Source of the DNA: Rhizaria sp. SCN 62-66
Taxonomy: Eukaryota > Rhizaria, unplaced
Direction of reading: 5' to 3'
DNA length: 26,089 nucleotides
NCBI GenBank assembly: GCA_001724265.1
Contig: MEDY01000412.1
Span: 1 to 26,089, forward strand
The notes beneath the pieces were generated by a model. That model had not been told where the DNA came from and did not search any database. It saw only the letters and a list, made by a program, of their open reading frames with translations. Shown piece by piece: positions 11,491-21,100 of this stretch; position 1 is the stretch's first letter, and each line of letters begins with the position of its first letter. A program made the translations under genes and the position numbers.

Positions 11491-11533
<43 letters not shown>

Positions 11534-13217
11534 GCGTGGGGCGCGGGCCGTGGTTCTGGCGCGGCAGCGGCACGGGCGGCGCGCCCACCTCGTCGTACTC
11601 GCTGTAGCTGGCGATGCTGGCGCAGTATGAGCGCTCCGAGGTGAGCAGCTCGCGCACCAAGAACGCGCGCTGGCGCAGAGCCGATAGCCGAGCCGGCTGC
11701 AGCAGCGAGGCCACCACCTGGTCCGCGGTCACCGCGGTCAGCGGGCTCGGCACCGCAGTCGCAGCCGCCGTGCTGGCGGCGGCAGCGGCAGCGGCGGCGG
11801 CGGACTTGTTGCTGACCGGGGTGCTGGGGGTGTAGCTGGCGGGCAGCGGCGGGGGGCCGGCCGCGGGCTTCGACACAGCGCCTGCAGGAGCATTGCTATT
11901 AGGTGTGCTGTTGCTGCTGTTGGACGCGAACGAGGCTGCGCGCGTCTGCCTGCCGTCGCCGCCACTGTCACTGGTCGCCGCCGCGGCTGTGGCGGCCGAG
12001 GTCGCCGCCGAGGCTGCCGCGAGGTGCTCGAAGGCCCTCGCCGAGGCCGCGATGCCCTGCCCGCCGCGCTGCGCTGAGATCGCCAGTACCGACGCCCGCT
12101 GCGCGCGCTTCGCGGGCGCCGGCGCCGGAGCCGCAAAGGCCGCCGCCAGCGCCGCGGCGGATGGCAGCGGCGGCGGCAGCGCGGCGCCAGAGGCGGGCGG
12201 CAGAGGCGGCGGGCCTGAGGCTGAGGTTGAGACGAAGCCCGAGCCTGAGCTCGCAGCGGCGGCGGTGGCGGCGGCGAGCGCGGCGGGCGGCAGCGGCGGG
12301 GGCCCGATAAGAGACGGCCGTTGCGAATGCGATTGGTTGGAGACGGCGTAGCTGGCGGGCAAGGGCGGGGGCACCGCGACGCTGCCAGCGCGGGCGCGGG
12401 CCTCGCTACTGTCGGCGTCAGAAACAACGGCTGCATTGGCGCTGGCGCTGGCGCTGGCGAGCGACTCGTCCTCGTCCTCCTCGCGGAAAGCGGGCAGAGC
12501 CGGCGGCAGCCGCACGGCGGATACCACGAACGCGTCCTCTCCGTCCTCGTCCTCGGCCCGGGGGGCCTGGGGAGCCTCACCGCCGGGGAAAGAGTAGCCC
12601 GCGGGCAGCGGCGGGGGGCCGCCCCCGCCGCTGACGCTCAGGCGGGCAGCAGGGGCCGCTGCAGCAGGGGCCGCTGCGGCCGCGACCTCGGGCTCGGCGT
12701 CGAGCAGGTTGTCGACGTCGAACTGGACTGCAGACGCGGCCGCAGCGGCGGCGACGTTGCCGTTGTTGTTGCTGGCGTCGTTGCCTAAGACGGTCTGGGT
12801 AATGGTGTTGTTGTTTGAGAAGTCGCCGCTGTCGTCGCTGCTGTCGAGGTACATCTCACCACTCGCGTTCGCGCTCGCATTCACCGCAGTTGCAGAGCCG
12901 GAGCCGTCAGCGTCAGCGTCAGCTGCGCTCGCGCACGCGTCGACGCCGCTGTCAGCGTTCTCAGCGCCGCCAGCGTCAGCGCCGTCCGCGTCGTTGCGCG
13001 GGGTTGGGGGCGCGGGGGCCACGACGGGCGCCGCTAGCAGCGCCGCCGCCGCCGCCGCGCCCGAGCCGCCGCTGCCGCCGCCGCCACCGCCGCTGCCGCC
13101 GCCGCTCTGCGTGTGCGCGGGGGTGGGGGCGGGGGACGGCAGCGCGAAGAGCGCCGCGCTGCCAGTGTTGTGCGCACTGTGACCGCCGGCCTTCTTGCCC
13201 TTTTTGGCGCTGGCGGT

Positions 13218-13249
<32 letters not shown>

Positions 13250-14183
13250 GCGTGGGCGCGGGCGTCGCGGCCGTGGCGGCGTGCTGGTTGAAGAGAGACG
13301 CCAGCGCCATGACCTTGCCCTTGCTCCCGCCCGGCGTCGCAGCAGCAGCGCCAGCGCCGGCGGAGCTCGTGCTGCTGGCCGCTGTGTTGCTGCCGTTGTT
13401 GCCCTGCGCGGTGTTGTTGTGCGTGTTGTGCTTGTAAGGCGTGGTCGCGCTGCGCGCGCGCGTCGACGCAGGGTTGCTCGACGGCGGCGACGCCAACATC
13501 AGCGCCGGCGGGGCCAGCGCGGCCGACAGCGCCAGACTGCCCGCCCCGGGACTCGCACCCGCGGCCGCCACACTGTTGTTGTTGTTGTGGTTGCCGCTGA
13601 GGGGCATAGAGAGGGAGCCTGAGCGGGAGCGCGAGGCTGAGCGGGACTGCGCGCGCACGGTCGCCGCCAGCGACGGCGCGACAGTGTAGCCCGAGCTCGA
13701 GCTTGAAGTCGCCATGGTGGCGTTGTTGTTGCTGTTGCTGTGGTGCGGGAGCGGCAGCGGCAGCGCGCCGGCGGGCAGCAGGTCGGCCAGGTCCGGCACA
13801 GTCACCCTGATGTCGCTGCCGTCGCCGTCTTGGTTGTCCTCGTCGTCGGTGTCTGTGTCTGTGACGACAACGTCTTCGTTGAGCGCGCCTGTGTGCACGT
13901 GCACGTGGCCGTCGCCGTCGCCGAACGAGCGCGAGTGCGCCAGCGAGTGGCAGACCTCGGCTTCATCATCGTCGTCGCCATTGCGGACATTTTGGCTGTG
14001 TGCGAGGTGTTTGTTGGCCTGGGCCTCGGCTTCGGCCTGGGCCTCGGCTTCGAAGTCGGGCAGGCTAGGCGCGGGCGCCAGCGCGATGCTGGCGCAGACG
14101 CTGCCGCGCGCAGACATCGACGCCACGGAGGGCTCCGCGCTGGACTGGAGCTCGGCGACCTCGGGCGACGGCGAGTCCGACAT
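6014..14183 (-). CDS. Rho guanine-nucleotide exchange factor, DH-PH plus FYVE-like finger (FGD-like), two exons
   Basis: Exon 1 is 14183-10966 and exon 2 is 10799-6014, joined inside an Arg codon, giving about 2667 residues. The DH domain is split by the intron. It begins near residue 832 (FLVRELLTSERSYCASI), continues with IGRLMSEFTPYFRVYRLF, and reaches the hallmark last helix RLPRYQMLIEQILKHSP (about 1101-1117) just after the junction. DH domains load GTP onto Rho-family GTPases. A PH-like region follows in pieces: VRVHAFLLSDCLLLAKL (about 1466), VRYRKKEVYRLPLAGMTVHD (about 1615) and RIFVSHPEGSFLVTADSPKA (about 1743). Then come CxxC (2003/2006), CxxCx4CxxC (2119-2130) and CxxC (2408/2411), the eight-Cys layout of a FYVE finger. 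The usual RRHHCR motif is missing and the gaps are far too long. Eight PPPLP motifs flank the core. The remainder is Ala/Gly/Ser low complexity. Probable role: Rho/Cdc42 activation at membranes, cytoskeleton control. Confidence 0.9.
9405..9434. repeat. Near-pure GCG trinucleotide run coding poly-Ala in the RhoGEF
   Basis: About ten consecutive GCG triplets on the plus strand encode an Ala run (minus strand GCC codons) within the low-complexity insert of the PH-like region. A pure codon run suggests replication slippage. Confidence 0.85.
10800..10965 (-). other. Intron, 166 nt, inside the DH domain coding region
   Basis: The minus strand reads CTCGACCG/GTACGCC at the donor (10965) and TTCGTTCCCCGCAG/TCTGGCC at the acceptor (10800). 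Joining the exons restores the DH domain: LLDR is followed by LAKSSAFVAFQAT and then the conserved RLPRYQMLIEQ helix. The intron is AT-rich, unlike the exons. A TTCTAAC branch-point-like heptamer lies about 47 bases before the acceptor (plus-strand GTTAGAA, 10845-10851). Confidence 0.95.
11491..11532. repeat. Pure (GCG)14 microsatellite coding 14 Ala inside the DH region
   Basis: Fourteen uninterrupted GCG triplets (GCC codons on the coding strand) encode an Ala run between VPLPRQNHGPRPTP and PSAVPFVHEDKRGF, between early helices of the DH domain. The lack of synonymous variation suggests recent expansion and likely length polymorphism. Confidence 0.9.
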
Positions 14184-15106
14184 CGGGGGCGCGGCGGGGT
14201 GAGACCGGGCGGCGCAGGGCGCGGGGCGGGGGGCCGGCAGCGAGGGAAGGGCCGGAAGAAGTCCAGGCGGGCTCGGGACCGGGCACAGTCAAGCGAAGGC
14301 TTGATAGGCAACGAAAACGCGAGAAAGGCCTGTCGCAAAGCTGCGGACGCGGCGGGAGGACGCGGGGCGCGGGGCGCGGGACAGGGGAGGTAAGGGAAGG
14401 AGTGCAGAAAAGGAGGTCTTTGCGAAGGACGGACTCTGCGAGAGGTCGGCAGCAAAAATTGAAGGAATTCAGGGTGAAGTTCGAGGCAAATGGGTAAGTT
14501 ATAGGTAGATAAGTGCGTTTAGTTGTAGATGACGGCTTGAATATGCCATAGAAGCACGATCTGGAGAGGCAAGTGCCTGGGGACTGAAGGCGAAGGTCAG
14601 TATCTTGGAGGCGCGCGTCGCATACTAAGCAGTCTCTCGTAGCATGCCACAACAACCGCCGATCCAGGTGGGAAAGAAATTAGGATACACACACGCACAG
14701 AGGAGCTATATTTCTTGATTATTTGCCTATTGCACAACTCTGCAGCGCACAAGGCCTGCTTTCATATCCTCCCTCCCACACTGACTGTGAGCTCAAAGCC
14801 TCGCGCCGACCGCTCGCTGGTCAGTCCACCGCCACATGCAATCCCAGAAAATGCCGGTTCGACCTTCATTGTCGCGATATTTCGGTGGAAAAACAAGGTA
14901 TGACTTAAAAAATGATATGAAGTATACATAAAGAAAAGAATTTGTATATTCTGTGTAAAAAAGTGAGATGGGAATCGCGTATATCACTATAAATTACGAT
15001 GTACGATTTTGCAACGGGGCGAAGTTAGTGAGTAACCGCTGGCATCGTCTCTCAGGGCAGATATCTCTATCTTAAAAACGGCAAGTAAACCAGTCATTAA
15101 GCAATA
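14184..15106. promoter_or_regulatory. Intergenic region upstream of the RhoGEF and downstream of the giant minus-strand gene
   Basis: This 923-base stretch must hold the RhoGEF promoter and leader (left side) and the 3' end of the next minus-strand gene (right side). The left 220 bases are very GC-rich, with G runs on the plus strand and C runs on the sense strand, including a G-quadruplex-type motif at 14364-14387. From about 14450 onward it is AT-richer with no coding character. A minus-strand frame at 14065-14655 overlaps the RhoGEF start in another frame and is not supported. No tRNA or other RNA gene was recognised. Confidence 0.5.
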
Positions 15107-18100
15107 TCACTGCTTGGTGTTAGAGTTGGACGCGCTGCTACCACCAGACAGGTTCAGTTTGAACGAAACGACCCCACTCGAGCCAGCAGCCGCGCCAGCT
15201 GGAGCAGCCGCGGCGACCTTGGCAGGCGTCGCGACAGCGCCCGCGGCGGCCGCGGTGCCTGTGGGGCCAGGGCCACCGAGCTTGAGTGTAAGCACGCCGC
15301 TGCCGCTGCTAGACTTATTGCTGCTGTTGCTGCTGATTCTGGCCGGCAGCCCCAGCGCCAGCGCCAGACCTGCCCCCACGCCGCCCGCGGCGACACCAGT
15401 GACACCCGTGACGCCCGCGACGCCGGCGCCAGTGCTGGAGCCAGCGCTGAGCCCCAGCGCCGCGGCAATGCTGCTGCTGCCCGCGACTCTGGCGGGGGCA
15501 ACGCCGGCCGCGGCGGCAGCATTTCTGGCCGCGGCCACCGCGGTCGCAGAGGTCGCGCCTGCAGCCGCAGCAGGCTTCACAGCACTGCTGCTGCTGCTGC
15601 TGGCGCTGGGCGTGAAGCGGAGCGAGATGAGGCCGCTGGAGGCAACAACGGCGGCGGCCGCGGCGTTGGCGGCCGCGGTAGCGGCGTCGGCCACAAGCGC
15701 CTTCTTCTTCTGCTCGCTCTCGACCTCAGCGGCGGCGGCAGCGGCGGAGGCGGCCTTCTTGGAGACGCGGGGGACCTTGGCCTTGGTCTTGGCCGCAGCG
15801 GGAGCGGCAGCAGTGCCGTCCGCGGCGGCGGTGGCGTCGGCGGCGGCCTTGGCAGCCTTGGACTGGCGGGGCTTCTTCTCCTTCTTCGCTCCCTCAGCCG
15901 CCGCCGCCGCAGCAGCAGCAGTGCCGTCGGTCTTGGCAGCGGGGCTCTTGGCCTTCTTTGCTTTGGGCTTCGCTTCCTTCGCAGAGGCAGCCTTGGCCGT
16001 CTTAGCTTTGTCGTCCCCGTCAGCGGCCGTAGACTTCGCCTTCGCCTTGGTCTCAGCCTTGCTCTTGCTCTTGCTCTTGTTCTTGCTGTCGGCGTCCGAG
16101 TCCGAGTCCGAGCTGGAGCTGGAGCTAGAGCTGGAGCTAGAGCTGCTCGAGCTCGAGTCCGAGTCGGAGCTAGAGCTAGATCCAGAGCTCGAGCTCGATG
16201 AGCTTGAACTGCTGCTACTCGAGCTGCTGCTGCTGGAGCTGCTGCTGGAGTTGGAATCGTCGCGCCGCGCTTTGTTCTTGGCGATCACCGCCGCGGCCGC
16301 GGCGGCGACCTTGCCCTTGGCCTTGGCCCTGCCCTTGCCCTTGCCGCTGCCGCCGCCGTCATCGTCGTCGCTACCCAGTGCGATGTCCACGATAGACTTA
16401 ACCGCGCCCTCGCCGCGGCGGCTGCGCTTGGCGTCGCCGCCAACGGCCTCAGAGGGCGTGCTTTCAGGTGCATTCGCACTCGTTGTCGCGGCGGCAGCGA
16501 GCGCGGCGGTGGCGGCGGCAGGGGCGGCTGTGGGGGCGGGGCGCTTGCCGCGAACGCTGCTTGCAGTCGCGGTAGCAGGAACAGCAATCTCAGTCTTGGC
16601 CTTGGCGTCAGCAGCACTCGCAGCAACGGCGGCAGCAGTCTTTGCAGGAGCAGCAGCAGCAGCCTTGACTGGAGCAGCAGCAGCGGCAGGAACCGTTGCC
16701 GTTTTCTGACTGGCACTGTCCCGCTCCTCCTCCTCGTCGTCATCGTCGTCGTCGAGAATGACACGGCGCTTGCGCACTGCACCCGCAGCGGCGCTCTTGC
16801 CCACATCGTCGTCGTCGCTGTCGTCGCGCATGCCCTTGCTCGCGCTCGACCCTGCGGCCGCGGCCTCAGCGGCGGCGTGTTTGCTGTCGCGCGCGCGCGC
16901 CCGCTCCTGCCGGCGCGCCTTGGTGCGCGCGCTCACGATCGCGGCCAGGTCGGTCGCGCCCGCCGCGCCGGTGTGCACCACCGCCTGCCCGCTCACGCCC
17001 ACGCTCGCCGGGGCACTGACGCTCGGAGCGGCGGCGGCGGCGGCGGCGGAGTCGTCGTCAGAGTCGAAGTCAGCGAAAATGTCGTCGTCGTCATCATCGT
17101 CGTTGGCCAGGTTGCTGGCGCCGGCGCTCGCCAGGAGGCCCTTGAGGGCCGTAGTGTTGGCGGTCGTATTCATGTTCGCAGTGCTGCTGCTGATGCTGCT
17201 GGCAATGCCAATGCTGGCGCTGGCGCTGGTGACCTTGGGCGGACGGCCAGCCGCCGCGGAGGCGCTTCGACTGTCAGCGTACGTAGGGACAGGTAAGGGG
17301 GTGAGCATCGAGGCGAGGGCTGAGTCGAACTTATCTCTCCACGATGCGCTCGCATCAGCGGCACCCTCAGTCGCCGTCACCGTCGCCGTCGCAGCGGCGG
17401 TGGCAGTGGCGGTGGCGATGACGGGTGGCAGCGGCAGCGCGCTGGTCCAAGCGCTCACAGCAGCGGCGACGCTGCTTTTCTTGTCGATGTCGCTGCCAGC
17501 CGTGGCCGCGATGAGTGTGGCGGGCAGCGCAGCAAGCGCAGCGGCCGCAGCAGTCGCCAGACCGGTGAAGTGCCTGGCGCTGGTGCTGGTGCTGGCACTG
17601 CTGGCTTCACTCTTGACCGCAGCGGCAACAACGCTCTTGCTCTTGCTCTCACTGCTCGACTTGGCGCTCTCCGAGTCCGACTCGTCAAACAGGTCGTCGA
17701 AAAGGTCGCTCACCCGCTCGGCCGTGGTCTTGGCCGCATCGTCGCCGCCGCCGCTGGTGACCAGAGAGAGGCCACCCAGACCGGCGGCGCCGCCCGCGGC
17801 GAGCAGAGGCGCGAGCGAGGGCCACACGCGACGCATGTCGACCACGACGCCGCTGGCGCTGGCGCTGCCTGTCACAGGAGCGACACCGACTGGGTTGACG
17901 CTCATGGTGGAGCTAGTAAGCGCGAGTGCGCGCGCGCGCGACAGGAACTCGAGGGCGATGAGCGCGATCGAGCACGAGAACGGGTCCGCGCTCTCACTGA
18001 CACTGACACTGTCACTTTCGCCGTCAGCGCTTGCGCTCGTACTCGCGGCGTTAGCGTCGGCGTCACTGTCAGAGTCGGACAGACAGGCGGACACGAGGCA

Positions 18101-21100
18101 GGTGACCTGCGGCAGCGCCAGGCCCTGCCACCACTCGTTGCCCAAAGGCACAGTCACGTTCTCCGCCTCGCTGGCACTGGCACTGGCCAGCGCGGCGGCG
18201 GCGACAGCGGCGACGGCGGACAGCGGCGCAGCGACGGCGCGCCGCAGCCACTGCAGCCACAGCCCCTTGGTCCGCGACGCTGCAGTCTTGGACTCAGCGC
18301 CCGTGTGTGCGAGTGCGAGCGCAAGGGCGAGAGCGGGCGCGAGCAGCAGCGCCTGGCTGGGGTGCGGCGTCGTCAACACGGCCGCCACGGCGGGCGCGGT
18401 GAACAGCGCCAGCAGCGCCGGCGCCGCGGGGGCTGCCGCGGCCGCCAGCGCCGTCACCGCACAGAGGCCCTTGCCCTTGCCTTTGCTCTCGCTCTCGCTG
18501 GCTGCGGCGGTTGCGGCGGCGGCGGGGAGCAGGAGGTTGAGGAAGAAGCTGGCGAGCGCGGCGCGCAGCGCCGTGGGGTGGAGCAGGTCTGCCACAGCGG
18601 CCAGCTCGGTCGCCGCGGCCTCAAGTCCACACGCGCGCGCGACGACGGCGGCCACGTCCTGCCCAGTGCTGCTGCTGCTGCTCGTAGCACTGCTGCTGCG
18701 GGCGTGCGCGAAGACGGGCGCGGGCGACCAGGGCGAGACGGGGGGCGGCGTGAGCAATGTCACGTCCGCGGTGCTTAGACCGCCACGCACACCCGGCGAT
18801 GCCGACGCCGATGCAGCAGCGCCGCCGCTGGTAGCAGCGTGGAGCGGGTGGCACCTGCACACGCAGCCGGTGATGACGGTGGGCACGGCGGCCTTGCGCG
18901 CGGCGGCGGCGGCGGCGGCGAGCGCGGCGGACGAGGGCCCTGCGCCGGTGCCGGCGTTGGCGGCGTTGCTGACGGCCACGGGGGTGAGCGCAGAGCTCGC
19001 CATCGGCCGCAAGAAGGACATCGTGCTCGTGGGCGCGGGCCGCGCACCTGCGCCGGCGGGAAGAGGAGCGGCGGGAGCGCCAGAGGCGGGCTTGGCGGCG
19101 CTGACGCTAGCGGGGTACTCGTACTTGACTCGGTCGAACAGCAGCCCCTCGCTGTTGCCCGCGACACCGCTGCCGCGGCAGTCGCACTGCGCGCAGTCGT
19201 CGTCACTCGCCTCGCTCTTGACCGCGCCCCGAACGGCGCTGTCCGCGTGTAAGTGGGGATCTAAGTAGAGCAGCGCGACGCACACGTGCACGGCCTGCAG
19301 TAACGCGACGCTCACGCCGCCGCTCTTGTCTGTCGCGCCTACAACGCCCGCAGTCGCGCTCGCGCCCGCAGCGGCGGCGCTGCCAACGGTCTCGGTCTTG
19401 ACGTTGGCGCTGGAAGCAGATGTGCCGCTGCTGTTGCTGCAGTCGGCCTCGAGCCAGGCGAGCACGCGCTCAATGACGGCAACGCCGCCGCTGGCCCTGA
19501 TCGCACTGGCGCTGACATTGGCGCTGGTACTGCTGTCTCTGAGGGCGGTGTGGGGGGCTGTCGCGGCCTCGGCAGCCGCGGTGCCCGAGCCGATGAGACG
19601 TAACAGCCACACATCGCTGCCGACGCCGCTGCTGGCACTGCCGCTGACAGGGGCGTTGAGACCGGCTCCGCGCCGCGCCGCCGCCGCAGCCGCTGCGGCC
19701 ACGAAGCTGCTCACATCAACGCCTGCAGCGTCCGAGTTCTCGGCGTTGATGACATGCGCGGCGGCGTTAGCGGTGGCGGCCGAGAGGCGCTTTTCGCTCC
19801 ACACCTTGTCCCAGGCACTTATACTGAGAGTCCTTACACCAGGGCTGATGTTGGCGCCGGTAGAGCCGGCCGAGGCGGCGCTGGCCGAGGCGGCGGCGGA
19901 GATGGCCTTGTTGGACACCAGCATCGCGCTCCGCAGCCGCGCGCGCGCCACGGACAGCGCGCTGCTCACGGTCACCGAGGACGCCGCCGCAGCGTTCGCG
20001 GCGGTCAACCCACCCAGCACGGACTCACCGGCACCAGCGCCAGCGCCAGCGGCCAGTGCAGCCGCCACGGCGTCTGCGGCGGCTTCGTCGAGCTCGAGCG
20101 CAGTGGCCGCCTCGGCTGCGGCCTCCGCCGCCTCGGCGCGCCCGCCCGCGCCCGCGACGGCGGCGACAGTGGCCGCGGCGGCGAGGAGCACCGCGCGGAC
20201 CTCCCCGGCGAGCGCGGGCGCGGCGCGGCCGGCGCGCGCGGCGACGCGCAGCAACAGCAGCGGCGCGGCGCGCGGGACGAGCGCGCGCGCCTGGTACAGC
20301 TGCGGCGTCGCGACCGCGCCGCGCAGCCAGCGCAGCGCCAGCGCACACAGCGCCGGGTGCCACAGGTGCGCCTCGACCGCGGCCACGGTCGCCGCCGGGG
20401 ACAGCAGCAGCCACAGCGGCAGCCCGCTGCGCGCGCTCGCGGCCGTCGCGGCAGCCGTCGCGGCGGAGGCGGCGCCAGCGCTGCCCGTGCCGTTGTGGCT
20501 ATTATTGTTGTTGTTGTCGCCGCGGAGCGTCGCCGCGAGCGAGGTGATGCTGTCCTGCAGGGCGATGAAGAGCGGGCAGCGCGCGACAAAGCCCACGCCG
20601 ACACCGGGCACCGCGGACGTGGCCACAGCGCCGCCAGGAGCGCTGTCCGCGCTCGCGCTGACGCCAGCGCTGACGCTAGCGCTAACGTCGGTGTCGATGT
20701 CGGTGAGGAGGCAGCCCTCGCCCTTGTCAACGCGCACGGCCGCGAGCGCGAGCAGAGCCACTGCGCGCGCGCGCGCGGGGCCTTGCGGCGCGGCGGCGGC
20801 CGCGGCGGCGACGGCGGCGGGAGAGGGGCCCGCAGGCGCGAGCGCGGTGGTCAGTGCGCGCGTGACAGCTGGCAGCCGTAGTAACGAGACGGGGGGGCAC
20901 CGCGCCAGCGCCTGGCGCCACGACGATACGCGCGCAGCCGCGACCGCAGCCGCACTGCTGCTGTTGGAGCCGCTGCTGCCGAACGTCTCGCTAGGCGCGT
21001 GCGGGGAGCGGGCCCACTCGATGAGCGGCCCGTAGGCGTTGGCGAGGTCGGCCAGCTGCACCAGAGAAAGCTCGCGACCCACAAGCGCGGGCCCGCTCAT

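Noticed and set aside
14845-14865. GGTTCGACC resembling the T-loop of a tRNA
   Set aside because: The flanking bases do not pair into a T stem, and no acceptor or anticodon arms are present.
16758-19268. Long plus-strand open frame (836 codons) opposite the giant gene, with similar ones at 6497-8065, 9225-10511, 15114-16709 and 19326-21035
   Set aside because: GC-rich codon bias removes stops from the antisense frames. These frames translate to shuffled Ala/Arg/Gly/Leu text without domain motifs, while the minus strand carries DH, PH and consistent protein features.
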